In this document: positions 33,423 through 43,048 of the stretch, piece by piece
How positions within the stretch are numbered: the first letter of the stretch is position 1
Layout: each line of letters begins with the position of its first letter
Assembly (NCBI RefSeq): GCF_021245805.1
Contig: NZ_JAJJNF010000002.1
Coordinates: 186,001-250,000 of the forward strand
Reading direction: 5' to 3'
From: Mangrovimonas futianensis
GTDB taxonomy: Bacteria > Bacteroidota > Bacteroidia > Flavobacteriales > Flavobacteriaceae
Length of the DNA stretch: 64,000 nucleotides
Notes under the pieces: model-generated
What the model saw: only the letters and a program-made list of their open reading frames with translations
What the model was told of the DNA's origin: nothing
Databases searched by the model: none
Made by a program: the position numbers and the translations under genes

Positions 33423-35390
33423 ATGAGATTTAGTTATTCTATTTTTTTATTGTCTTTGTTGCTAGTTAGTTACACTTCAGCAGCATGGTCACAGAATATA
33501 ACAAGTAATGCTACCAAACGATTGATAGAGCTAGACAGCTTGTGTGATAGCCAGTTAAAAAACGATTCTCTTCTAAAGGAAACAATAGCATTGGCTAAAC
33601 AATTAAAACAGTACGACATTGCTGTTAAGCAAAGTGCTAATCTTATCCGTTTTTTTAATTATGAAACCAATACAAAGCACCAGGGTAAATCAGTAATTAC
33701 CGAAACCAAATCTTTATTACCATATGTTAATGATAAGGAATTGGTAGGTAAATATTTCTTTGAAGTTGCGGATTTGCACTACTATTTAGGTGAATTTGAA
33801 GCTTCATTAGAGAATTACGATAGCGCTTTTTATTATGCCAATAATAGAAGCACGTCTTTACAAGGTCTTTCAAAATTTGGAAAAGGTATTGTGTATGTTG
33901 ACAAAGGTGAATTCGGAAAAGCATCCTTGGCACTACAAGAAGCTATAACATATTTTCAAGCAGACAATGATACTTTAAACTGGATTAATGCCAAAAATTC
34001 TATGACCATCTTATATGGAAAAAATGAATTTTATAACGATGAAACAACAGAGCGAAAAGAGCTTATAGATTTAGCATTAAAATATAAAAACTATCCTAGT
34101 TTACCCAGCGTTTACTACAATGCGGCAGCTAGTGCTAATAAGATGGGAAATCAAAAACTGAGGATAAATTATTTAAAAGAAGCTTTGGAGGTTAATAAAG
34201 ATTCTGATTACAAAGAGTTTTTTTTACCAATTTTAAAAGCCGGTTTGGTATCAGCATATGCCGATAATGATAGCTTGACAAAAGCCGAAGAACTTCTGGG
34301 TGATATAGAGAAAAATTCTAATGACATTTCAGGTTTCAATGAATCGTTCTATATAGATGCTAAAATGCGATTAGCTTTTATGAAAAAAGAATACATAGAA
34401 GCTAAAAACTATGCCGAACGCTATTTATTGCTCAAAAAACAGAGTCAAGAATTTGAAGAAATACAACAAGCGGAAAGATTTCTATCTAGAATCTATAAAA
34501 AAACAGGAAACTCTGAAAAGGCCTTAGAACATTTTGAAAATTATACGGCTTTAAAAGATTCTATCCTAGGTGTTCAGAGAGCTAGAATTCTAAGTTATTA
34601 TCAAACATTATATGAAACCGAAAAACGCGATTTAAAAATACAAGCACAACAAAGTGATATTGATCTTCTAGCAGCAAAAAACAAGCTAAAAACCCAATGG
34701 TTGTTATTTGGCGGACTAAGTCTAGTAGGTTTATTTGCTTTTATATCTATACTAAGATCTCGCCGTTTTGCCAAAAAAGAACAGAAACTACAAGAAGAGT
34801 TAACGCAAAACATTATTGCATCTCAAGAAGAAGAACGAAATAGAGTTGCCATGGAGCTTCATGACAGTGTAGGTCAGCAGCTCATTTTATTAAGCAGAAA
34901 AGCACAAAATTTAAATGATGAAACTCTAAAAGAGCTCACCAAACAAACCTTAGCAGATGTCAGGTCTATTTCGCATGGATTGTTCCCAGTTGTACTAAAA
35001 CGACTAGGTTTTTCGGCAGCCGTTCAGGATATGGTCGATAATTTAGACGAAGAATCTGATGTTTTTTTCACCACAGAAATAGATCCTGTAGATGAATCTC
35101 TAACAGAAGATAAAGCATTGCATTTATATAGAATCATTCAAGAGTCTCTAAACAACATTGTAAAACATTCAGAAGCTAAAGCTGTTTCAGTAGAAATTTT
35201 TAAAAATGAACAAGAAAAAGTTGTGCTTAAAATAAAAGACAATGGTAAAGGTTTTGACTTTAATGAAAAATCTCAAAAAAGTAAAAGTCTAGGTATCAAA
35301 TCCATACAAGAGCGATGTAAAATCATTTGTGCAAATCTTAAAATCACCTCTGTTATTAATGAAGGAACCGAAACAAAAATAGTAGTATAA
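33423..35390 (+). CDS. Sensor histidine kinase with TPR repeats, NarL-type partner
   Basis: The 655-residue protein has a signal peptide (MRFSYSIFLLSLLLVSYTS). Helical TPR-like repeats fill about 90-400 (YYLGEFEASLENYDSAFYYA). One transmembrane helix lies at about 424-444 (WLLFGGLSLVGLFAFISIL). A HisKA_3 dimerisation domain carries the phospho-accepting H480 in ELHDSVGQQL. The HATPase domain has N-box HLYRIIQESLNNIVKHSEAKA, G1 KDNGKGFDF and G2 SLGIKSIQERC. TPRs face the periplasm and probably sense a peptide or envelope state. It is followed at once by its LuxR-type regulator. Confidence 0.93.
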   Translation: MRFSYSIFLLSLLLVSYTSAAWSQNITSNATKRLIELDSLCDSQLKNDSLLKETIALAKQLKQYDIAVKQSANLIRFFNYETNTKHQGKSVITETKSLLPYVNDKELVGKYFFEVADLHYYLGEFEASLENYDSAFYYANNRSTSLQGLSKFGKGIVYVDKGEFGKASLALQEAITYFQADNDTLNWINAKNSMTILYGKNEFYNDETTERKELIDLALKYKNYPSLPSVYYNAAASANKMGNQKLRINYLKEALEVNKDSDYKEFFLPILKAGLVSAYADNDSLTKAEELLGDIEKNSNDISGFNESFYIDAKMRLAFMKKEYIEAKNYAERYLLLKKQSQEFEEIQQAERFLSRIYKKTGNSEKALEHFENYTALKDSILGVQRARILSYYQTLYETEKRDLKIQAQQSDIDLLAAKNKLKTQWLLFGGLSLVGLFAFISILRSRRFAKKEQKLQEELTQNIIASQEEERNRVAMELHDSVGQQLILLSRKAQNLNDETLKELTKQTLADVRSISHGLFPVVLKRLGFSAAVQDMVDNLDEESDVFFTTEIDPVDESLTEDKALHLYRIIQESLNNIVKHSEAKAVSVEIFKNEQEKVVLKIKDNGKGFDFNEKSQKSKSLGIKSIQERCKIICANLKITSVINEGTETKIVV

Positions 35391-35405
35391 ACTATAGCTT
35401 TTAAG

Positions 35406-35413
35406 TATTTTTG
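35406..35413 (+). promoter_or_regulatory. -7 element for the response regulator
   Basis: TATTTTTG fits TAnnTTTG. It includes the TTG that would give a longer reading frame and lies 15 bases before the ATG at 35429, which supports that start. Confidence 0.35.
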
Positions 35414-35428
35414 TTGAAATATTCTTAC

Positions 35429-36076
35429 ATGACTAAAGCCAATATTTCTATCGTTATTGTTGATGATCATCCTGTGATGCTAAAAGGACTCCAACAGGAG
35501 CTAGAACATGTGGGTTATCAGGTTTTAGCAACAGCAACTAACGGAGCTTCGGCTATAGAAGTCATCACAACAAATCACCCAGATATTGCTATCTTAGATA
35601 TTGAGATGCCATTTCTTAATGGTTTTGAAGTTGTAAAACGTTTAAAAGCGTTAGATTTAAATACGCGCTACATTATTATGTCTTACCACAAAGAGAAAGG
35701 ATTTATTGTACAAGCCAAAAAGGTAGGAGTCAATGGCTATTTACTAAAAGAAGACAGTATCCAGGACATAGAAAAATGTATTGAAGAAGTTATAAAGGGT
35801 AATACATTTTACAGTAGTTCTTTTACAGATGATTTTGAAAAAACTGCTAGCGAAGAGTTGAGAAAAATTGCATTATTAACACCTTCTGAAAGAACAATAC
35901 TAAGGCTCATAGCACAAGAAAGAACCTCTTTAGAAATCTGTGAGGTATTAAGTATTTCAAAACGAACCGTTGAAAAACACAGATCTAATATTATAGCGAA
36001 GTTAGAACTAGATTCCTCTGCAAAAACATTAATAAATTGGGTTCAATTTCATAAAGAATTAGTGTTATCTCTATAG
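35429..36076 (+). CDS. LuxR/NarL-type response regulator
   Basis: The 215-residue protein has a receiver domain: acidic pair VDDHP near the N-terminus, the phospho-acceptor D57 in AILDIEMPFLNG, a switch serine in YIIMSYHKEKG, and K in YLLKEDS. The C-terminal LuxR helix-turn-helix is at about 145-205 (LTPSERTILRLIAQERTSLE, then EVLSISKRTVEKHRSNII). The kinase gene directly upstream is the obvious partner. The TACGTA palindromes beyond its 3' end are candidates for its binding sites (inference). Confidence 0.93.
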   Translation: MTKANISIVIVDDHPVMLKGLQQELEHVGYQVLATATNGASAIEVITTNHPDIAILDIEMPFLNGFEVVKRLKALDLNTRYIIMSYHKEKGFIVQAKKVGVNGYLLKEDSIQDIEKCIEEVIKGNTFYSSSFTDDFEKTASEELRKIALLTPSERTILRLIAQERTSLEICEVLSISKRTVEKHRSNIIAKLELDSSAKTLINWVQFHKELVLSL

Positions 36077-36085
36077 TTTAAGTAG

Positions 36086-36120
36086 TACGTACCCTACGTA
36101 ATATCTGCATTTATTACGTA
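36086..36120. promoter_or_regulatory. Three TACGTA palindromes upstream of the adhesin gene
   Basis: TACGTA occurs at 36086-36091, 36095-36100 and 36115-36120. The centres are 9 bp and 20 bp apart, and the third is in ATTACGTA. They lie just upstream of the -33/-7 region of the adhesin gene (-7 box at 36144). Position suits an activator, most simply the adjacent LuxR-type regulator. Confidence 0.5.
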
Positions 36121-36143
36121 TTTTATTAGGACTTTTTCATCTC

Positions 36144-36151
36144 TACTTTTG
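36144..36151 (+). promoter_or_regulatory. -7 element of the adhesin gene
   Basis: TACTTTTG fits TAnnTTTG and lies 26 bases before the ATG at 36178. A GTG at 36151 overlaps it, so the shorter frame is preferred. Confidence 0.45.
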
Positions 36152-36177
36152 TGGCGATTCTACTCAATTTATCAGAC

Positions 36178-39100
36178 ATGAAAAAAAAACCTACTTTAAT
36201 TTTTTCGTTTTTTCTATTCACCCTATTGGGTTTTTCACAAACTGAAACATTAACACCTAATGGTGGTTTAACGAGTAATGATATTACCTATATTAATTTT
36301 ACAGACCCTAATCCAAGAACAAGATCTCTGGCTACAGCAATACTTCCTTTATTAAGCAGCGGCGCAACAGAAGTGCAATTTGTTTTAAAAGGAGGAGATG
36401 GAGGAGCAGCTACTTGGGATGGAGCATTTGTAGATTTAGGTGCAGATGGTGGGCAAGGAGCAACATTGTATTTTACCTTACCAATTACTCCTGAAAATGA
36501 AGGGCAACTAATTACCTTTTATCAAGGTAAACACGGAGAAAGCTACTCACACGGCTTATTAGCTAGTGGTGGTGGTGGTGGCTCTACAGGTGTTAGGATT
36601 GGTAATAATGTTATAGCAGTAGCCTCAGGCGGTGGCGGTGGATGCGCTACTGAAATTATACAATCAGCAGGATTAGGTGCAGGTGAATCTTCTAATGACG
36701 GAATTGAACTCTACTGTTATAGTGGGAATAGTTCTATAAATGCATCTGGTTACGGTCGTTCTATTTATATCTTTGATGTTATCTCTTTGTCCGATGGTAG
36801 TATAACTAACTATTTTATTGGAAATGGCGGAGGAGGTGGCTTTAATGCTAATAATATAAGCACTTCTTATGTAAACCGTTTGAGTACTCAAGGAAAGGCT
36901 TTTGAAGAAGGTGGTTTTGGTGGTTATAATGTTACAGATACTTATATGTGGGGAGAAAATTGTGATTATTTAATGCCCAATCCATTTCTTGTATATGGCT
37001 GTGATGCTATAACAGGGACAGATGCTAGTGCTGGCGGTGCCGGATTTAGTGGTGGAGGAGCAGGAGGTGTTTGGTATGATGGTCTCTCTACAGGTACTGT
37101 TTGTGGTGGTACTAATAGATTTGCTGGTGGTGGCGGTGGCGCAGGCTATGGCGGTGGCGGTGGCGGTGGGAATCATTCTGGAGGTGGAGGTGGAAGATCC
37201 TATACGCATCCAAATATGCTTAATGATTTTGTGATTAGTGGTACTACAACAGATTCGCCTGAAAATGGTTATGTCTCTTACCAGGTCATTTACGATACTC
37301 AAAACCCTAATGCGGTTTGCCAAGACACAAGTGTGACATTAGGTTATGGAAATTATTATACGGGCATAGCTGGGCAGATTAGTTTAGGACAAGGTATTCC
37401 AGGACAAGCAACGCTAAGTCCTAATGCAATTGATGGTGGCTCAACCGACAATACGGCTATATCTAGTATTTCTGCTTCTCAATTAGAATTTACTTGTGAT
37501 AATTTAGGGACTAATGCTATTACGCTTACTGTTACAGATTCTATGGGATTAACAGACACTTGCACAGCAACGGTTACGGTTATTGATGACCATGCCCCAG
37601 GGCTTACTACAGAATCACATAACTTAATCTCTTCCCCAACTTTTGGGCTAATCGATTTAGGTAATAGTGCGTCTATGACTATTAATCCACCTGTGCTTAC
37701 ATTTGTAGATAATTGCGCGGTGTATAGCCCAAGTATACAACAAGCACAATCCTTTACCGTAACTTGTAGTGATATTGGGCAAACCATAACAAAAGAGGTT
37801 AAAGCTTCTGATACCTCAGGTAACGAACGTACTTTTTATCTCAACTATACCATTACAGCTACCCCAACCGCTTTTGGACATGATATTATCAGATGGTTAG
37901 ACAACACAGGGCAGGTTACCATAACACCACAAGATGTTATAGATACAGGTACTTTTAGTGATTGCTTTATATACAGCCTTGATAAAACAACGTTTAGTTG
38001 TCAAGATGTCGGTGAGAATGCGGTTACCTTAACAGTTACAAATACGCTTACTAATGAGTCAGATAGTGTTACTGTTACGGTAATAATTGAACCTTTTTCT
38101 TTGTATACAACAACGCTTTATGTAGATGCTAATTCACCAACCGAAACAGGTAATGGGTATTCTTGGAGTGAGGCTTTTAGAAGTTTAGATGAAGCTTTAG
38201 AAATACAAAAATGTAGGGTTATAGATGAAATAAAAGTGGCTTCAGGGACTTATTACCCTAGTACAAGTAGAGATTGTGATAACTGCTCGTCAGAACGCGA
38301 GTACTACTTTTTAATGAACACCGATTTTGAATTAAGAGGTAGCTACAATCCTGCAACAGGAGAGCAAGATTACAACAATCCTTCGATTTTAAACGGTGAT
38401 TTAGGTGTCATTGGAGACATGACAGATAATGCGTTTCATGTATTTATGACACAAGGATTAAGCGATCAAGCCATTATAGATGGTTTTGTAATTCAAAACG
38501 GAAATGCCAATGGGAGTACCAATATTACAGTGGCATCTTTTTCTAACCCACCTTATCAAGGCAATGGTGGTGGTATCTATAATGATATGTCAAATGCCAT
38601 TTTTAGTAATATCTTTCTGTATAACAACTCGGCCAATAATGGTGGTGGCGGGATGATTAACTTATATGAGTCACCACAGCTAATTAATATGGTGTTTGCT
38701 AATAACCATTCTAACACTAATGGTGGCGGACTTTATAATTATTTTTCTGGTCCAACTATTATAAATAATACCATTTACGGTAATACAGCCATACAAGGTG
38801 GTGGCGTATATAATGATCATAATGTTAGTGAAAGTATTGTTACAACATTTTATAATACAGTGTTATATAATAACAGTTCTGATATAACAAACTACTTAAC
38901 CATTATAAGTGCTAATAGTTCTCATAATTATTCTGAAAATTATACGGGTAATGGTTTTGTCACTCTTACATCAGATCCGTTTATAGATGCTTTCAATTTT
39001 ATAGGAGATGATTTTATACCAGGAACAATGGATGACGGTTTATTGCCAAGTCTTAGCAGTCCTTTAATAAATGCTGGTGACAATACATACAACACATTAA

Positions 39101-40509
39101 CTACAGATATTACAGGAAATGATAGGTTTAATGAAGGGATTATAGATGTTGGTGCTTACGAATATAACAGTTGCTTTACATATGCGTCAGGTGTAATTTT
39201 TGTGGATGTAAACGCTTTGGGAGCTAATAATGGATCTACTTGGACTGACGCTTTTATTTCTTTAGATGATGCACTTATCGAAGCTAAAGCCTGTAATAAT
39301 GTTTTAGAAATACGTGTGGCTGGCGGAACCTATACACCAACTTCATCTAGAGCATGTACTAATTGTGGTACAGCTAGAGAAACCTATTTTTTAATAGACC
39401 AAGATATCATTATTAAGGGAGGTTATAATCCTATAACCGAAATATTTGACGTCAATACGCCAACCATTTTAAGTGGCAATATAGGTGCTAGCTCAAATTC
39501 CGACAACACATACCATGTGCTTATTACCCAAAATCTAACAGCAAATGCGGTTATTGATGGCTTTATTATTAATGATGGCAATGCCAATGGAACAGGAAAC
39601 AATTTTATAAATGCACTACCGCTATTAAAAAATTATGGAGGAGGTATTTATAACATAAACTCTAGCCCAACCTATCAAAATATTGTTGTTTCTAACAATG
39701 CATCATCTTTTGCAGGTGGTGGTGTTTATAATCAAAATAACTCTCAGGCAACATTTATCAACGCAATTATTACAGGTAATACTTCGAGTTCTGGAGGTGG
39801 AATGCATAATACACAATCTAGCCCAATGCTTATAAATCTTACTGTTGTTGGTAACTCTGCACCAAGTGGAGGTGGTGGTATATTAAATTTTACGTCTGCT
39901 TCCCCTTTAATATATAATTCTGTCTTTTATAATAATGGTATAGATATTACCAACTTTAATGGCTCTGTAAACGGTAACAGTTCTCATAACTTTTCGGCTA
40001 CTTATGGAGGTACTGGTTTTACGGTTCTAAATGCTAACCCATTTGTAGATTATGGAAATGCCATAGGTTATGACGGCTTATGGAAAACTGAAGACGATGG
40101 ACTTATTCAAACACTAGATGCTATTTTAATAGATGCTGGAAATTCAAACTTTAATCCATTAGGTTTGGATATTAAAGGCGATAATAGATTTTTAGGAAAT
40201 GCTATTGATGTAGGTGCTTATGAAATTGAAGGCAGTACATTAAACTTAGATGACAATCTTTTCAGTAACGCCAACATTTCTGTATACCCAAATCCAGCTG
40301 AAAGTATCATTACCATAAAAAATGATACCCATCAGAAAATAGAAACCTTCGAGCTTTATGATCTTACCGGAAGATTAATTAAAACCATTCGTTTTGGTGA
40401 AAACCAAGAATCATATAAGGTAGATTTATCAGAAATAAACCAAAGTACATACATGGTAATTATTACTTCCAAAAACTTTAAAGTGACTAAAATGCTTATT
40501 AAAAAATAG
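36178..40509 (+). CDS. Large T9SS-exported adhesin: Gly-rich, HYR-like and two beta-helix modules
   Basis: The 1443-residue protein has a signal peptide (MKKKPTLIFSFFLFTLLG, ending FSQ). A glycine-rich region spans about 75-345, densest at about 317-339. HYR/SprB-like segments follow at about 375-640, using motifs such as CQDTSVTL, TVTDSMGLTDTCTATVTVID and SFTVTCSDIGQ. Two homologous right-handed beta-helix modules come next at about 647-997 and 1004-1349; each starts (L/I)(Y/F)VDxN and has repeats of GGGIYN type. The T9SS type A sorting domain occupies the last 80 residues (ISVYPNPAESIITIKN, ELYDLTGRLIKTI). It is a surface or released adhesin; ligand unknown. A peptidase gene follows 15 bases later. 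Confidence 0.9.
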   Translation: MKKKPTLIFSFFLFTLLGFSQTETLTPNGGLTSNDITYINFTDPNPRTRSLATAILPLLSSGATEVQFVLKGGDGGAATWDGAFVDLGADGGQGATLYFTLPITPENEGQLITFYQGKHGESYSHGLLASGGGGGSTGVRIGNNVIAVASGGGGGCATEIIQSAGLGAGESSNDGIELYCYSGNSSINASGYGRSIYIFDVISLSDGSITNYFIGNGGGGGFNANNISTSYVNRLSTQGKAFEEGGFGGYNVTDTYMWGENCDYLMPNPFLVYGCDAITGTDASAGGAGFSGGGAGGVWYDGLSTGTVCGGTNRFAGGGGGAGYGGGGGGGNHSGGGGGRSYTHPNMLNDFVISGTTTDSPENGYVSYQVIYDTQNPNAVCQDTSVTLGYGNYYTGIAGQISLGQGIPGQATLSPNAIDGGSTDNTAISSISASQLEFTCDNLGTNAITLTVTDSMGLTDTCTATVTVIDDHAPGLTTESHNLISSPTFGLIDLGNSASMTINPPVLTFVDNCAVYSPSIQQAQSFTVTCSDIGQTITKEVKASDTSGNERTFYLNYTITATPTAFGHDIIRWLDNTGQVTITPQDVIDTGTFSDCFIYSLDKTTFSCQDVGENAVTLTVTNTLTNESDSVTVTVIIEPFSLYTTTLYVDANSPTETGNGYSWSEAFRSLDEALEIQKCRVIDEIKVASGTYYPSTSRDCDNCSSEREYYFLMNTDFELRGSYNPATGEQDYNNPSILNGDLGVIGDMTDNAFHVFMTQGLSDQAIIDGFVIQNGNANGSTNITVASFSNPPYQGNGGGIYNDMSNAIFSNIFLYNNSANNGGGGMINLYESPQLINMVFANNHSNTNGGGLYNYFSGPTIINNTIYGNTAIQGGGVYNDHNVSESIVTTFYNTVLYNNSSDITNYLTIISANSSHNYSENYTGNGFVTLTSDPFIDAFNFIGDDFIPGTMDDGLLPSLSSPLINAGDNTYNTLTTDITGNDRFNEGIIDVGAYEYNSCFTYASGVIFVDVNALGANNGSTWTDAFISLDDALIEAKACNNVLEIRVAGGTYTPTSSRACTNCGTARETYFLIDQDIIIKGGYNPITEIFDVNTPTILSGNIGASSNSDNTYHVLITQNLTANAVIDGFIINDGNANGTGNNFINALPLLKNYGGGIYNINSSPTYQNIVVSNNASSFAGGGVYNQNNSQATFINAIITGNTSSSGGGMHNTQSSPMLINLTVVGNSAPSGGGGILNFTSASPLIYNSVFYNNGIDITNFNGSVNGNSSHNFSATYGGTGFTVLNANPFVDYGNAIGYDGLWKTEDDGLIQTLDAILIDAGNSNFNPLGLDIKGDNRFLGNAIDVGAYEIEGSTLNLDDNLFSNANISVYPNPAESIITIKNDTHQKIETFELYDLTGRLIKTIRFGENQESYKVDLSEINQSTYMVIITSKNFKVTKMLIKK

Positions 40510-40524
40510 AATAAAGTTTGCATT

Positions 40525-43014
40525 ATGAAAAAACTAATCAATTCCAGTTCAGTTGTATTATTAATTAGTATGTTATTTGCGTTCAACGCTTGGGGACAAA
40601 TCAGCAACCCTTCTTATCCGTTGCAAAGCGCTTTAAATACAAAGCTAGAACAAACAAAAGTTCCGTTAATCAAATTAGAAGATATTGATTTAAAAAAAAT
40701 AACTGCAGAAGATGTTATTGAAGATGAAAAAAACGAAAAAGCCACTAGATTCGGAATTATTATCCAAACAAATGTAGGCTTTGAAAAAGGTGTTTGGGAA
40801 ACACTACCAAATGGAGATAGATTATGGAGAGTTCATATAAACCCTCAAAACGCCAAAGCAACTAACCTATATTTTGATGAGTTTTTTATGCCTAATGGCG
40901 CAACATTACATGTCTATAACCCTGATAAAACAGAAGTTTTAGGAGGTTTTGGTGCGCATAACAATTCAGAAAAAAACATTTTTTCAACAGCGCTTATTTA
41001 TGGCGAAGATATTATAGTTGAATATTTTGAGCCAGCAGCTGTAAAAAACCAAGGAAGACTTCATATTTCTGGTGTTAATCATGCGTACAGAATGGTCAAT
41101 AATCCCAAAGATGCTACAGATTATGGCAATTCTGGTGCTTGTGAAGTTAACGTAAATTGCTCTCCAGAAGGCGATGGTAAAACAGAACAAAGAGATGCAT
41201 CTGTAAGAATTTTAGTTGTAGAAGGTGGTTCTACGGGATGGTGCTCTGGTACAGTTATGAATAATGCAAATTTTGACTGTACCCCATATTTACTTACAGC
41301 ACTTCATTGTTTATCAGACAGTAGTGTAAGTGATTTAGCCCAGTGGGTTTTTTATTTTAACTACCAAAGTGCTGATTGTAGTAACGGTATCGAAACAGAA
41401 ATTCCGGCCCAAACGGTAACAGGTGCTACATTATTGGCAAATTATAATGGTGCAGATTGGGCATTATTAGAGCTTGATAGCAATATTCCAGACTCCTATA
41501 ATGTGTTTTATTCTGGTTGGGACATATCAGAAAACGATTTTACTGGCGGATATGGTATTCATCACCCAGCAGGAGATATTAAAAAAGTATCTACTTTTAG
41601 TGGTACGGTATCTATTATTTCTACACCAGAAGTACAATCTTGTAGAGAAGTATATTGGGATGCGACTACAAATGGTCATGGTGTTACAGAAGGCGGCTCT
41701 TCGGGTTCTGGTTTGTTTAATAATAATGGACATCTTATAGGGACGTTATATGGAGGATACTCTTCTTGTTCAAATACTTCAGGCTCTGATTATTATGGCA
41801 ACATTGCGCATCAAGGAGGTAGCAGTATGACGAGTTTAAACGATTGGCTAAACCCTGATAATTATGATATTACTTCTTTAGATGGGGCTTATTCACCTTG
41901 TAATGTAAATAATTCAGAATTATCTAGTATAGACTTTCCTGGAGATAATATTTGTGATATTTTTAACACAATAGGGCCTGTTGTTACCATAGTTAATAAA
42001 AGTAGTACACCATTAACATCTTTAATTATTAATTATCAATTTAATTCTGGGGTAATAAATACTTTTAACTGGTCTGGTAGCATAAACCAATATCAATCAG
42101 AATCGGTCACTTTGCCAGAGGTTTCAGTGTCAACCGATGGGCTTTTAACATTGCAAGTATTTACAGAAATGCCAAATGGTAGTGCAGATTCTTATCCTGA
42201 AAACGATGCTTTAACAATTACTAGTCAACCAAGAACCGTCGTAAGCCTTCCTTATTCCGAAGATTTTCAAGCGGGAAATTTACCAAATAATATGGTAATT
42301 TACGCAGTACCTTCAAATGGAACAGATTGGATTTATGATGCCAATGCCAACGCGTTTCAAGATGCCAGTTCAGGATCAAGCATTATGATGGATAATTATA
42401 ATAATGATACTAGATCTTATGAAAATTTCATAGAAACAGTCGTTGATCTGTCTGCTCAAACAGCTTCTAATCTTTCTTTTGATGTAGCCTATGCTAGATT
42501 TAATGAAACTTTTTATGATGGTTTAGAGGTAAGAGTCTCTACAGATTGTGGAGTCACATACACCACACTTTTTTCTGAAAGTGGCTCTACCTTAGCAACT
42601 GCACCAGACACATCTGATTTTTTTGTGCCAAATGCCTCACAATGGATTACCAAAACGGTAGATTTGTCTGCTTATGATGGTTCTGATAATCTTCTTATAG
42701 CTTTTGTAAATATTGGTGGTTATGGGCAAGCACTTTATTTAGATAATATACTAGTAGAATCTTCAGAAACATTGTCTGTTATAGATGAAACTATAAACCA
42801 TGAACTGCTGGTATATCCTAATCCAACATCCAACAAATTAACGATTAAAACCAACTATGATATTGATAAAGTAGAACTTTATAATATTCTAGGTAAGAAA
42901 ATAATGGAAAGTACTAATCTTGAATTAAACCTAAACCCTTTATCTGATGGTGTTTATATATTGCAAATATATTCAGGTGAAACTAAATTGATAAAACGTA
43001 TTGTGAAGCAATAA
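40525..43014 (+). CDS. T9SS-exported lysyl-endopeptidase-like serine protease
   Basis: The 829-residue protein has a signal peptide (ending NAWGQ), a propeptide-like region to about 190, and a chymotrypsin-fold protease. The triad is H261 in LLTALHC, D311 in GADWALLELD and S393 in EGGSSGSGLF, as in Achromobacter-type lysyl endopeptidases; substrate preference cannot be fixed. A beta-sandwich domain follows at about 575-750 (SLPYSEDFQAGNLPNNM, WITKTVDLSAYDG). The T9SS type A C-terminus is LLVYPNPTSNKLTIKTN to LIKRIVKQ. It is co-transcribed with the adhesin, which suggests processing of, or joint action with, that protein. Confidence 0.9.
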   Translation: MKKLINSSSVVLLISMLFAFNAWGQISNPSYPLQSALNTKLEQTKVPLIKLEDIDLKKITAEDVIEDEKNEKATRFGIIIQTNVGFEKGVWETLPNGDRLWRVHINPQNAKATNLYFDEFFMPNGATLHVYNPDKTEVLGGFGAHNNSEKNIFSTALIYGEDIIVEYFEPAAVKNQGRLHISGVNHAYRMVNNPKDATDYGNSGACEVNVNCSPEGDGKTEQRDASVRILVVEGGSTGWCSGTVMNNANFDCTPYLLTALHCLSDSSVSDLAQWVFYFNYQSADCSNGIETEIPAQTVTGATLLANYNGADWALLELDSNIPDSYNVFYSGWDISENDFTGGYGIHHPAGDIKKVSTFSGTVSIISTPEVQSCREVYWDATTNGHGVTEGGSSGSGLFNNNGHLIGTLYGGYSSCSNTSGSDYYGNIAHQGGSSMTSLNDWLNPDNYDITSLDGAYSPCNVNNSELSSIDFPGDNICDIFNTIGPVVTIVNKSSTPLTSLIINYQFNSGVINTFNWSGSINQYQSESVTLPEVSVSTDGLLTLQVFTEMPNGSADSYPENDALTITSQPRTVVSLPYSEDFQAGNLPNNMVIYAVPSNGTDWIYDANANAFQDASSGSSIMMDNYNNDTRSYENFIETVVDLSAQTASNLSFDVAYARFNETFYDGLEVRVSTDCGVTYTTLFSESGSTLATAPDTSDFFVPNASQWITKTVDLSAYDGSDNLLIAFVNIGGYGQALYLDNILVESSETLSVIDETINHELLVYPNPTSNKLTIKTNYDIDKVELYNILGKKIMESTNLELNLNPLSDGVYILQIYSGETKLIKRIVKQ

Positions 43015-43048
43015 TAGGTTTGGGGTATAGCCTAATTTTAAAGGAAAG

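Noticed and set aside
37022..37234. Small ORF in the Gly-rich region
   Set aside because: It is a shadow frame of the GGTGGC-rich repeats of the adhesin (VVAVAQAMAVAVAVG), and there is no promoter.
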